64,000 nucleotides of DNA. Source: Bin90 sp965214635 (GTDB lineage Bacteria > Chloroflexota > Dehalococcoidia > Lucifugimonadales > JADFKI01). The DNA is taken from the NCBI GenBank assembly GCA_965214635.1, contig OZ243964.1, positions 2,603,441 to 2,667,440 of the forward strand. The letters run 5' to 3'. This document shows positions 16,875-24,573 of the stretch, in pieces. The notes beneath the pieces are model-generated. The model ran no database searches and was not told the DNA's origin. It saw nothing but the letters and a program-made list of their open reading frames with translations. Each line of letters opens with the position of its first letter. Position 1 is the first letter of the stretch. Position numbers and translations under genes: made by a program.

Positions 16875-17091
16875 ACTTTGCTCCTGTGTGTTCTACATTC
16901 GCTTTGAAGCGCCAATACTAGCTCGTCGCTAGGAATTGGGGCATTGACTTCGGTCACGCCGCTTGCCCATATACTACTGCTTTACGGGTATGGGCGCAAA
17001 TCAAGGCGCTGTCGCTCAGCTCGCAATATTACATTCATCGTCGCACGGGTGTGTGCGACTTGGGCGTTGCAGTTTTACAGCGGCTAGGATT

Positions 17092-17892
17092 CTAGTCAGC
17101 CTCGAGTTCTCGCTCATTGAGCTGGAACCACTGGATGCCCCCTTGGTTTATCAACTCTTGTGTTGCGTAGTCGTTGACTATGCTGGCAACTACGGCGATG
17201 GCAGGGAGTCCTGTGAACCGGGTCAGGAAAGCGGCGTTTCTAATGGCTCGATCAGTGTCCCGGTTGTCGGCGGTGAAGGAAGCCTCGGCTGCGATGTAAT
17301 GGATGTTGTCTGTGGAGTCTATGCCTTCAATGACCAGATCGGCGGCGTAGAAACTGCGGCGCTCCCCGAAGGGTATGCCGCTAGCCTCGCCCGAACTGCG
17401 TACCATTCGTCTCAGGTCATCGCGGGATAAGGTTCTTACGAAGTCTAGGTCGAAAATGTCTAGGATTTCTTCAGTGTAGTCTCTAAGCAGGCGGCGGGCA
17501 GCGTTGCCCTTCAGTATGCCAATGTTGTCATCGATCCGGTTGAGACGCTCTTCGACACGGGCGTTAACGCCCTTCTGGTACTCGATGAATTCGTTGGTGC
17601 TTGCGATGAATTCGTTGGTGCTTGCAATGAATTCGTTGGTACTTGCAATGAATTCCTTAGTGCTCGCAATGAATTCGTTAGTGCTTGCGATGAATTCCTT
17701 GGTGCTCGCGATGAATTCGTTAGTGCTCGCAATGAATTCGTTGACATAGGTTGTGAACTGGGAAAAGCGTTCGGGCAATTCCAGCAGTTCGTCGCTCAGC
17801 AGCTGCCGACGCACAGCGTCGCGGAATTCGTCGTCTTCTTTCAGAGATTGGAGGAAACGGGAGCGTTCTGTGGGGGTCAGGGTTGTACTCAT
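17092..17892 (-). CDS. Heptad-repeat coiled-coil protein with a PD-(D/E)XK-like C-terminal domain
   Basis: A 266-residue protein in three parts. The N-terminal helix (1-45) is charged. Residues about 50-105 consist of perfect heptads of the form EFIASTN/EFIASTK, seven full copies and a partial one, which should form a parallel coiled coil or fibre-like stalk. The C-terminal domain (from about 150) has SFYAADLVIEGID...YIAAEASFTADNRDTDRAIRNA and FTGLPAIAVVAS, which I read as a nuclease-like core (D...E-A-S) of the kind seen in DUF3782-type proteins. The usual Lys of E-x-K is not visible. ATG 17892 follows GAGGT. Function is unknown. Confidence 0.75.
   Translation of the reverse strand: MSTTLTPTERSRFLQSLKEDDEFRDAVRRQLLSDELLELPERFSQFTTYVNEFIASTNEFIASTKEFIASTNEFIASTKEFIASTNEFIASTNEFIASTNEFIEYQKGVNARVEERLNRIDDNIGILKGNAARRLLRDYTEEILDIFDLDFVRTLSRDDLRRMVRSSGEASGIPFGERRSFYAADLVIEGIDSTDNIHYIAAEASFTADNRDTDRAIRNAAFLTRFTGLPAIAVVASIVNDYATQELINQGGIQWFQLNERELEAD
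17585..17744 (-). repeat. 21-bp tandem repeat encoding seven-residue units
   Basis: Seven full 21-bp units (starting 17585, 17606, 17627, 17648, 17669, 17690 and 17711) and a partial eighth repeat with a few third-position and G/C changes. Each carries GAATTC or GAATTCC and encodes one EFIASTN/K heptad. Unit length keeps the frame, so copy number can change without breaking the protein. Confidence 0.92.
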
Positions 17893-18362
17893 AATGATTA
17901 CCTCGCCCTTAAATTATAACATTGCCCCAGCGACAATGGCGTGGTGGAGGAATTTGGTATTGAGCCAAATGGTTTGTGTAAATGGTTTGTGTAAAGGATT
18001 AGTGCCGCATTATTTTAGATTGTGCGGGCACTTGAGATATATGCTAGGTTAAAGCCATGGCTAACACAAGGTTAATTGCCGCTCCCCAAGTGGGTTGTCG
18101 GTGGAGGTTGCCGCATAATTCCCTATCCGCCTTCAAGAAGCGAAGCAAAGGGGAACTTTGAGCGTTCACAGTGCAACCCTTGATTTTTAGTTCTCAAATC
18201 CTAGCACCCCCTAACTAAAAAAGGGGCGCAGGCGGGCGTGTCCAAATCCGTCCTGCCGTGTGATAGAATGCCAGTGCTATGGCTCGGTTCGTCTATCTAT
18301 GGAGCGACTGACGAGCCTTCATACTCTTAACTTTGTGATAAAGAACAGCAAGGAGCAGCGTT
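17893..18362. other. Intergenic region, no gene recognised
   Basis: About 470 bp between divergent genes. It holds an exact 13-bp tandem duplication (ATGGTTTGTGTAA at 17969-17981 and 17982-17994) and a TAGAAT at 18264-18269 that could be the -10 of the aldolase gene, though no good -35 sits 17 bp upstream. No RNA gene or convincing ORF is seen. Confidence 0.4.
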
Positions 18363-19151
18363 ATGCGACCCAACAGACTTCGGGAAAAGCTCGATGCGGG
18401 CGAACCCACTCTCAGCACGCACATCCTGTCGGCTTGGCCCTCCGTAGTGGAGGCTATCGGGCATACGGGCATATATGACTATGTGGAGTTCGTGGCGGAG
18501 TACGGCTCTTTCGACTTGCACGATTTGGATAACCTGTGTCGCGCCGCCGAGCTGCATAACATGGGCACGATGATAAAGGTTGACCAGAGCCATCAGGCGT
18601 TTTTGGCGCAGCGCGGCATAGGCGCAGGCTTCACCAGCGTGCTGTTCACCGACTGTCGCTCTGCCGCCGATGTGCGCGAGTGCATCCGCCAAGCCAAGCC
18701 CGATACGCCCAACGACCAGGGGATGTATGGCGTCGCCACTCGCCGCAACACATACATGGGCTACGGCGGCTCGCCAGAGTATGTGGACTCGCTCAACGAT
18801 GTGGTGATGGCGGTGATGATAGAAAAGAAGGGCGCGGTGGACGAGCTAGAGGCGATTCTGGAAATACCAGAGCTGGATATGGTGCAATGGGGCGGCTCGG
18901 ACTTTTCTATGAGCATCGGCAAGCCGGGCCAGCGCAACGCCCCTGAGGTCGTGGCGGCGCAGCAGAAGACATTCGAGACGGCAATCAAGATGGGCGTGCC
19001 GCCGCGCGCTGAAATCCAGTCGCCCGACGAGGCAAAGCGCTACCTCGATATGGGCGTGCGGCACTTCTCCATCGGGACAGATCTTGCCATCCTATATGGC
19101 TGGTGGAAGAGCAACGGGGAGGCGCTGCTGCGCGCAATGCAGGGCGAATAG
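18363..19151 (+). CDS. HpcH/HpaI aldolase/citrate lyase family protein
   Basis: A 262-residue TIM-barrel class II pyruvate aldolase-like protein. LREKLDAGEPTLSTHILSAWPSVVEAIGHTGIYDYVEFVAEYGSF corresponds to the first strands, with the usual D-x-x-x-E-H replaced by VEFVAEY. The phosphate/metal region is QWGGSDFSMSIG (metal-binding Asp), and VMIEKKGAVDELEAIL gives the conserved metal-ligand Glu. HpcH/HpaI enzymes cleave 4-hydroxy-2-oxo acids to pyruvate and an aldehyde. The missing canonical first-strand motif makes the exact reaction uncertain. AAGGAG stands about 8 nt before ATG 18363. The gene is alone on this strand before tRNA-Pro. Confidence 0.85.
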   Translation: MRPNRLREKLDAGEPTLSTHILSAWPSVVEAIGHTGIYDYVEFVAEYGSFDLHDLDNLCRAAELHNMGTMIKVDQSHQAFLAQRGIGAGFTSVLFTDCRSAADVRECIRQAKPDTPNDQGMYGVATRRNTYMGYGGSPEYVDSLNDVVMAVMIEKKGAVDELEAILEIPELDMVQWGGSDFSMSIGKPGQRNAPEVVAAQQKTFETAIKMGVPPRAEIQSPDEAKRYLDMGVRHFSIGTDLAILYGWWKSNGEALLRAMQGE

Positions 19152-19246
19152 CTTTGTGGGCAGCATACGCTTTGCAGTCTTCTCGCCCCTGTGAGCGAGA
19201 TTAACCTTGCCTAACAGCGCATGTGAGGCTACAATGTGATTGGTGT

Positions 19247-19322
19247 CGGGGCGTAGCGCAGTCGGAAGCGCGCCACGTTCGGGACGTGGAGGTCGCTGGT
19301 TCAAGTCCAGTCGCCCCGACCA
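19247..19322 (+). tRNA. tRNA-Pro (anticodon CGG)
   Basis: A full cloverleaf: acceptor CGGGGCG (19247-19253) pairs with CGCCCCG (19312-19318); D arm GCGC...GCGC; anticodon stem CCACG/CGTGG enclosing loop TTCGGGA, so the anticodon is CGG; T arm with GGTTCAAGTCC. The discriminator is A (19319) and CCA is encoded (19320-19322). The leading C and loop TTCGGGA are typical of proline tRNA. A T-run follows at once, probably a terminator. Confidence 0.95.
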
Positions 19323-19399
19323 CCCTTTTTCCCGCATTCCTCCTGCTATTCCTCCCTAGCCGTATCCCCACGCCCTTACTCCGGCGTGCGTGTAATTCA

Positions 19400-19428
19400 T
19401 TGACACGCATTAATTCGTTTGCTACTCT
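19400..19428 (+). promoter_or_regulatory. Promoter of the ilv T-box transcript
   Basis: A perfect TTGACA (19400-19405) lies 17 bp before TACTCT (19423-19428), predicting a start near 19435, just ahead of the T-box leader. Confidence 0.6.
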
Positions 19429-19435
19429 ATTCACA

Positions 19436-19741
19436 AGCTGGCGTGTAGACGCTGGCTTATAACAGGGATATACACACGCGATGATGGGGAGTAGTACGAG
19501 GGCACTGAGCCTCAGAGAGTCGGCGGTGCTGCGAGCCGATGCAGAACCCCTCTGGAACTCGCCCCGGAGCGTCTTGCCTGAGCCGCCTATGCGCGCGGTT
19601 AAGGTCGGACGGCTGGCAGCCGTTATCAGCCGACAAGCGGCTTGCCCACGCTGGCGCATTACCAAGCTAGCGCATTGTGGCAGGCAAATTGGGTGGTACC
19701 GCGAGATTTTCAATCCCGTCCCTTTAGTGGGCGGGATTTTT
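19436..19741 (+). promoter_or_regulatory. T-box riboswitch, leucine specifier, upstream of ilvB
   Basis: The leader has GGGGAGTAGTA in the place of the conserved 5' stem I motif, AGAGAG, a candidate specifier loop GAACTC with CTC (Leu) at 19558-19560, and a textbook T-box AAATTGGGTGGTACCGCG (19686-19703). An intrinsic terminator follows (AATCCCG 19712-19718 with CGGGATT 19732-19738, then T's). Uncharged tRNA-Leu should bind the specifier and the TGGT bulge, form the antiterminator and let ilvB be transcribed. The specifier is assigned by its position after GAA; an identical GAACTCGCCCCGGAGC occurs in the leuS leader. Confidence 0.92.
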
Positions 19742-19775
19742 GTTACAAGCGATTATGAGCCGAGAGGTGCGGCAT

Positions 19776-21476
19776 ATGAAAATGACGGGCGGACAGATGG
19801 TCTGCGAGAGCCTGATTCGAGAGGGCGTAGATGTGATATTTGGGCTGCCGGGCGGCGCGATACTGCCCCTGTATCAGACGCTGCCGGAGTTCCCGCAGCT
19901 GCGGCACATACTCGTGCGGCACGAGCAGGGCGCGGCACACGCCGCTGATGGCTACGCACGCGTTACGGGACGCCCCGGCGTGGCATGGGCAACATCGGGT
20001 CCGGGTGCTACCAACCTCGTTACCGGCATCGCCACAGCGCAGATGGACTCGGTGCCTATGGTGGTCATCACGGGGCAGGTTGGGCGCGCCGCCATCGGCT
20101 CCGACGCCTTCCAAGAGTGCGACACCACCGGCATCACGCTCCCCATCACCAAGCACAACTACCTCGTGATGAGCGCCGCCGAAATACCGCGCGTCATCAA
20201 TGAGGCGTTTTACATCGCCAATTCCGGCAGACCCGGCCCCGTGCTCGTGGACATCCCTAAGGATGTGTTCACAGAAGAGGCGGAGTTCGTGTATCCCGAA
20301 TCCATAGACCTGCCCGGCTACAAGCCCACGCTCAAGCCACATTCGGGTCAAATCAAGCGCGCTGCCAAGCTTATCAAAGAGGCAAAGCGTCCCGTCATCC
20401 TCGCCGGACACGGCGTCATCATATCGAGGGCGTATGACGAGCTTTTGGAGCTTGCGGAAAAGGCTCAGATACCGGTGGTTACTACGCTGCTCGGCATCAG
20501 CGGCTTCCCGACCGGGCATGTGCTGTCTGTGGGTTGGCCCGGCATGCACGGTATGGCATATGCGAGTCTCGCCCTCGAAGAGGCAGACCTGATCATTGCG
20601 CTGGGAATGCGCTTCGATGACCGCATCACCGGCGACACCAATTCGTTCGCCCTCAACTCCAAGAAGATACATGTGGACATAGACCCGTCGGAGATCGGCA
20701 AGAATGTGCCGGTGGATGTGCCGATAGTGGGCGACCTGAATCTGGTGCTGCGCGCCCTGAACAAGAAAGTGCCGCCGCTGCTGCACGGCGATTGGGTTTC
20801 GCGCATCGAGGAACTACGGCGGGAGCATCCCCTCTACGATGCCAACAACTGCGACACGCTGCAGATGCGCTATGTCGTGAAAGAGATAGCCGATGCCACT
20901 GAGGGCAACGCCGTAATCGTAACCGGCGTGGGACAGCATCAGATGTGGGCGGCGCAGTACTACCCGTTCAATCGCCCCTGCTCGCTGGTATCGTCCTGTG
21001 GCTCTGGGGCTATGGGCTACGAAGTGCCGGGGGCTATGGGCGCACAGGTCGGGCGCGAGGATAGCGTAGTCTGGTCCGTGGCGGGTGACGGCGGCTTCCA
21101 GATGACGATGGTGGAGCTTGCTACCATCGTGGAAAACAACATCCCGGTCAAGTTCGCGATTATGAACAACAACTCGCTCGGCATGGTGCGCCAGTGGCAG
21201 GACTTCTTCTACCACAAAGACCATGTGGCGACCGAGTATAGCGGCAATCCCGATTTCGTGAAGCTCGCCCAAGCCTATGGCATACTCGGCATTCGCGTTA
21301 CGGACAAAGAGCAGGTTCGCGACGCCGTTGACCGCGCTATGGCGCACTCCGGCCCCGTCATCGTGGACTTCATCATACAGAACGACGACAATGTGTATCC
21401 GATGATACCTGCGGGACAATCGATAGACCAGCTCATAGAAGAGCCAGAGGTCGCCCTCCGAGGAGTAACCGTATGA
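19776..21476 (+). CDS. ilvB: Acetolactate synthase large (catalytic) subunit
   Basis: A 566-residue ThDP enzyme making 2-acetolactate or 2-aceto-2-hydroxybutyrate, the first common step of valine, leucine and isoleucine synthesis. The N-terminal ThDP Glu is in RHEQGAAHAADGYAR; GPGATNLVTGIATAQMDSVP and the FAD-linker domain follow; the ThDP/Mg motif is VAGDGGFQMTMVELATI...NNNSLGMVRQWQ. ATG 19776 has GAGAGGTG 7 nt upstream; the extra ATG codons between the T-box terminator and this site lack one. It overlaps ilvN by 4 bp (ATGA) and is controlled by the leucine T-box. Confidence 0.97.
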   Translation: MKMTGGQMVCESLIREGVDVIFGLPGGAILPLYQTLPEFPQLRHILVRHEQGAAHAADGYARVTGRPGVAWATSGPGATNLVTGIATAQMDSVPMVVITGQVGRAAIGSDAFQECDTTGITLPITKHNYLVMSAAEIPRVINEAFYIANSGRPGPVLVDIPKDVFTEEAEFVYPESIDLPGYKPTLKPHSGQIKRAAKLIKEAKRPVILAGHGVIISRAYDELLELAEKAQIPVVTTLLGISGFPTGHVLSVGWPGMHGMAYASLALEEADLIIALGMRFDDRITGDTNSFALNSKKIHVDIDPSEIGKNVPVDVPIVGDLNLVLRALNKKVPPLLHGDWVSRIEELRREHPLYDANNCDTLQMRYVVKEIADATEGNAVIVTGVGQHQMWAAQYYPFNRPCSLVSSCGSGAMGYEVPGAMGAQVGREDSVVWSVAGDGGFQMTMVELATIVENNIPVKFAIMNNNSLGMVRQWQDFFYHKDHVATEYSGNPDFVKLAQAYGILGIRVTDKEQVRDAVDRAMAHSGPVIVDFIIQNDDNVYPMIPAGQSIDQLIEEPEVALRGVTV

Positions 21477-22036
21477 CCACCACAACGGTCAACAAGCACA
21501 CCATTACGGCACTGGTGGAGGATAAGCCCGGCGTCCTCAACCGCGTGGCGAGCATGTTCCGGCGGCGCGGGTTCAACATATCCAGCCTAGCCGTCGGCGC
21601 AAGCGAGGTGCCGTATCTGTCCCGTATGACCTTCGTCGTCGAGGGCGACAGCCGCACTGTGGAGCAGGTAAACAAGCATCTGCACAAGCTGATAGATGTC
21701 ATCAAGGTGTCGGACATCTCCGACGACAACGCAGTGGCGCGCGAACTGGCGCTCATTCGCGTCCGCGTCAATGTCCGCACCCGCAGCGAAGTGATGCAGA
21801 TTGCGGATCTGTTTCGCGCCAACATCATCGATGTGGCACTCGACAGCGTCATCATAGAGGTCGTGGGCGACGAGGAAAAGGTGAACGCAATGCAGAACCT
21901 GCTAGTCCCGTTCGGCGTAGCTGAGGTGATGCGGACCGGCATCGTGGCGATGACTCGCGGGATGAACTCAGAAGGCAGCTCCAGCCGCAACGGTAGAGCC
22001 ACACGCCGCGTCTTCACCGAATCGGGCAGCGTATAG
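21473..22036 (+). CDS. ilvN: Acetolactate synthase small (regulatory) subunit
   Basis: A 187-residue regulatory subunit with an N-terminal ACT domain (HTITALVEDKPGVLNRVASMFRRRGFNISSLAVG), which binds valine for feedback inhibition in the family, and a C-terminal ALS_ss_C domain (ELALIRVRVNVRTRSEVMQIADLFRANIIDVALDSVIIEVVGDEEKV). Its start codon overlaps the ilvB stop (ATGA), so translation is coupled. The C-terminal 25 residues (SSSRNGRATRR) form an extra tail. It stimulates the catalytic subunit and sets its feedback response. Confidence 0.96.
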   Translation: MTTTTVNKHTITALVEDKPGVLNRVASMFRRRGFNISSLAVGASEVPYLSRMTFVVEGDSRTVEQVNKHLHKLIDVIKVSDISDDNAVARELALIRVRVNVRTRSEVMQIADLFRANIIDVALDSVIIEVVGDEEKVNAMQNLLVPFGVAEVMRTGIVAMTRGMNSEGSSSRNGRATRRVFTESGSV

Positions 22037-22098
22037 AGATGCACAGCCAACGGGCTTACCGAAACCGACAACCATCATCTGAGAACCGGAGACGATAA

Positions 22099-23097
22099 AT
22101 GGCAACAATGTACTACGAAGCCGACGCCGATATGTCCCTCGTGGACGACAAGACTTTCGGCATCATCGGTTACGGCAGCCAAGGGCACGCCCACGCACTC
22201 AACCTGCACGATAGCGGGCTGGATGTGATGGTCGGCTTGTACGAGGGCAGCAGCAGCATCGCCAAGGCGGAGGCGGACGGGTTGAAGGTTGGGATGGTCG
22301 CGGATGTCGCCGAGCAGTCGGACATCATAATGATGCTCATCCCAGACCATCTGCAATCGGAGGTCTATCGCGAATCCATCCTGCCGCACATGATGCCGGG
22401 CAAAACGCTGATGTTCGCTCACGGCTTCAACATTCACTACGGCACTATCACAGCGCCGGAGGGCGTGGATGTGTCTATGGTGGCGCCCAAGGCACCCGGG
22501 CACCGGATGCGCGAGGTGTTCACGAAGGGTTCGGGTGTGCCGGGGTTGCTCGCAGTGCATCAGGACGCAAGCGGCAGCGCGCACAGCATCGGTCTAGCAT
22601 ACGCAAGGGGCGTGGGTTGCACGCGTGCCGGCGTGCTGGATACAACCTTCAAGGAAGAAACCGAGACCGACCTGTTCGGCGAGCAAGCCGTGCTGTGCGG
22701 CGGCGTTACGGCGCTTGTCAAGGCGGCGTATGAGACGCTCATAGAGGCGGGCTATCAGCCAGAGTCGGCGTACTTCGAGTGCATGCATGAGCTTAAGCTC
22801 ATCGTGGATCTGCTCTATCAAGGCGGCATGGGCTATATGCGTTACTCGGTCAGCGACACCGCCGAATTTGGCGACTACACGCGCGGCCCCGTCGTGGTGG
22901 ACGAGCATGTCAAGGCGAACATGAAAGAGGTGCTGGCGCGCATCCAAGACGGCAGTTTCGCCCGCGAGTGGATAGCCGAGAACGATGAGGGACGCCCCAC
23001 TTTCTACAGAATGCGCGATGAGAACGCCGCCCACCCTATCGAAGATGTGGGCAAGGAACTTCGCGGGATGATGCCCTTCCTGCAGGATGTGGACTAG
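22099..23097 (+). CDS. ilvC: Ketol-acid reductoisomerase
   Basis: A 332-residue class I enzyme converting acetolactate to 2,3-dihydroxy-isovalerate with NAD(P)H and Mg. The Rossmann loop is GYGSQGHAHALNLHDSG and the cofactor-specifying loop VGLYEGSSSIAKAEADG has serines at phosphate-binding positions, which points to NADPH. MVAPKAPGHRMREVF and the two metal-binding acidic sites in TDLFGEQAVLCGG and the following helix (YFECMHELKLIVDLLY) are intact. It lies 62 bp after ilvN on the same transcript. Confidence 0.97.
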   Translation: MATMYYEADADMSLVDDKTFGIIGYGSQGHAHALNLHDSGLDVMVGLYEGSSSIAKAEADGLKVGMVADVAEQSDIIMMLIPDHLQSEVYRESILPHMMPGKTLMFAHGFNIHYGTITAPEGVDVSMVAPKAPGHRMREVFTKGSGVPGLLAVHQDASGSAHSIGLAYARGVGCTRAGVLDTTFKEETETDLFGEQAVLCGGVTALVKAAYETLIEAGYQPESAYFECMHELKLIVDLLYQGGMGYMRYSVSDTAEFGDYTRGPVVVDEHVKANMKEVLARIQDGSFAREWIAENDEGRPTFYRMRDENAAHPIEDVGKELRGMMPFLQDVD

Positions 23098-23180
23098 GGC
23101 GCGAACGCCAACATCCACGGACGGGATGGATTGCCGCATGATAGTGGCGGTTGAGCATAGTTGATCAGAAAGGTTTGCGC

Positions 23181-23849
23181 ATGACGCAGACGCCCGACAT
23201 AGAAGCCGTGCTGTTCGACGCGGACGGCGTCTTGCAGATGCCGATTGACGGCTGGCGCAAGCGCCTCACGGACATGTGCGGCGCAACACCCGACAACCAC
23301 GCCCCCGACAATGACGATAGGGAGGCGTTCCTGCAAGACTTATACGCTGCTGAGATGCCGGCTCTGCGCGGCGAGGGTGACTTCGCCGACTTGCTCGCCG
23401 ATGTGCTGCGAAAGTGGAACTCGCCGTTCACATCGCAGGAAGCCGTCCATAACCATACGACCATCGTCCAAGCGAACCCGGACGCCATCGCCGTAGTGTG
23501 TGCCCTGCGTGCCGCCGGAGTCGGCGCATTTGTGGCTAGCAACCAGCACGAGTATCGCGCCCGCCACATGTCTGCGCACATGGGGTATGCAGCCGTGTTC
23601 GACGGCGAGTTCTACTCCTGCCGGCTGGGATACAAGAAGCCCGACATCGGCTACTTCCGCGCGGTATTGGAGGCGCTGCCCATTCCTGCAGAACGGTTGC
23701 TCTTCATTGACGACCGCGAACCCAATGTGGCAGCGGCGTGCGAAATCGGCATCCAGGGCGTCGTGTTTCACCCCGACGGGGGAGCGCCTGCCCTGCGACA
23801 GATACTCGTCGAACACGGCATAGAAGCGCTGAACGAATCGGGCGAATGA
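23181..23849 (+). CDS. HAD-superfamily hydrolase (IA type)
   Basis: A 222-residue HAD protein with all four motifs: DADGVLQ (nucleophile and acid Asp), FVASNQHEY (Ser of motif II), LGYKKPDIGYF (Lys of motif III) and LLFIDDREPNVAAA (motif IV Asp pair). The cap between motifs I and II is alpha-helical, as in subfamily IA phosphatases. The substrate cannot be predicted. ATG 23181 follows AAAGG, 83 bp after ilvC, so it probably shares the ilv transcript; it has no obvious role in the pathway. Confidence 0.88.
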   Translation: MTQTPDIEAVLFDADGVLQMPIDGWRKRLTDMCGATPDNHAPDNDDREAFLQDLYAAEMPALRGEGDFADLLADVLRKWNSPFTSQEAVHNHTTIVQANPDAIAVVCALRAAGVGAFVASNQHEYRARHMSAHMGYAAVFDGEFYSCRLGYKKPDIGYFRAVLEALPIPAERLLFIDDREPNVAAACEIGIQGVVFHPDGGAPALRQILVEHGIEALNESGE

Positions 23850-23948
23850 GCGAAATAGCAAAGCAAGACATAGCGTTATTCGATAAATGCGTATCACAGA
23901 AGGGACTTGCACAGACTTATTGAAAAGAGGAATTAAGCGAGGGGTATC

Positions 23949-24350
23949 GTGAGGGCAGACGAGATACGAGCAAGCGTAGTTGAGGATTTTATAGACCCTG
24001 CGCGCGAAGCCGGAGAAGAGAGCGTGTTCATCCTGTTCAAGGATGTTCGTAGCCGCATCGGGCCGCCGCGCCCGGACCGCACCGCCATACGCGGAGCGCT
24101 GACGGCACGCAAATTCTTGCGCGCTCAGAATCTCGACATGGAAGTTAACAAATACACCAGCATCAAATTCACTATACTAGGGCCAAAGCCGCCGGAGCCT
24201 ACGCCCCCACCCGTGCGTGCACGCGCATCGCTCCGCAATCAGGTCGCAGATCTATCCCAACGCGAATTCGAATCCCTAGTCCGCGGATACATTCAGGACA
24301 AGGGCTTTGGCAACGCCGAAGTTACCGTTACGGTTACGATGAAGATGTAG
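23949..24350 (+). CDS. Uncharacterised 133-residue protein
   Basis: I do not recognise this protein. It starts at GTG 23949 behind GAGGGG. The N-terminal half has a helix rich in acidic residues and a strand-like FILFKDVRSRIGPPRP with TAIRGALTARKFLRAQNLDMEV. A proline-rich linker (PKPPEPTPPPVRARA) follows, then LSQREFESLVRGYIQDKGFGNAEVTVTVTM. The last part faintly recalls the first helix of Mrr-type nucleases (S-x-REFE-x-LV), but no catalytic core follows. It sits between a HAD gene and the leuA leader. Confidence 0.65.
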   Translation: MRADEIRASVVEDFIDPAREAGEESVFILFKDVRSRIGPPRPDRTAIRGALTARKFLRAQNLDMEVNKYTSIKFTILGPKPPEPTPPPVRARASLRNQVADLSQREFESLVRGYIQDKGFGNAEVTVTVTMKM

Positions 24351-24357
24351 CGCAAGG

Positions 24358-24573
24358 CGCCGCCGATTCGGCGGTCGGTCATAGTTCAGCAGGAGCAAGT
24401 CGCAAATGAATCGCAGGGAGGCATTCCTCGCAGTTCGCCGCAAGGGCCGGGTCTTGGCATGGCTCGGTTCGGCGGACTGCGCCGTCCTTTAACCGGCTAA
24501 CCCGCTCTCACGCCAAATCTCGGCGGCGTTCCCGCCGAAACCTGAGAATAACGCAACTTTTTAGGAGAGAAAA
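24358..24573 (+). promoter_or_regulatory. Structured leuA leader with repeated complementary segments
   Basis: TTCGGCGG occurs at 24367-24374 and 24468-24475, and TCGGCGG again at 24520-24526; the last two can each pair with the single downstream CCGCCGA (24532-24538). The 24520-24538 hairpin and the longer-range pairing exclude one another. A 28-codon ORF (24406-24492, AGGAG before its ATG) spans the second copy. The layout is suggestive of attenuation, but there is no T-run directly after the last hairpin and no run of Leu codons. Confidence 0.35.
24406..24492 (+). CDS. Possible leader peptide ahead of leuA
   Basis: A 28-codon ORF starting ATG with AGGAG 10 nt upstream, encoding a basic, Leu/Val/Ala-rich peptide (MNRREAFLAVRRKGR, then VLAWLGSADCAVL). 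It contains four Leu codons (CTC, TTG, CTC, CTT) but not in a row, so it is unlike classical leuA leader peptides. Its 3' end overlaps one of the repeated TTCGGCGG segments of the leader. It may be only a chance ORF. Confidence 0.3.
   Translation: MNRREAFLAVRRKGRVLAWLGSADCAVL

Noticed and set aside
17585..17744. 21-bp repeats considered as a CRISPR array
   Set aside because: Units are contiguous with no spacers and encode an in-frame heptad repeat in a protein.
19481..19948. 155-codon plus-strand ORF across the ilv T-box
   Set aside because: It covers the riboswitch and its terminator and runs out of frame into ilvB, so it is a chance ORF.
24358..24573. A third T-box before leuA
   Set aside because: No GGGTGGnACCRCG-type sequence or stem I motif is present in the leader.
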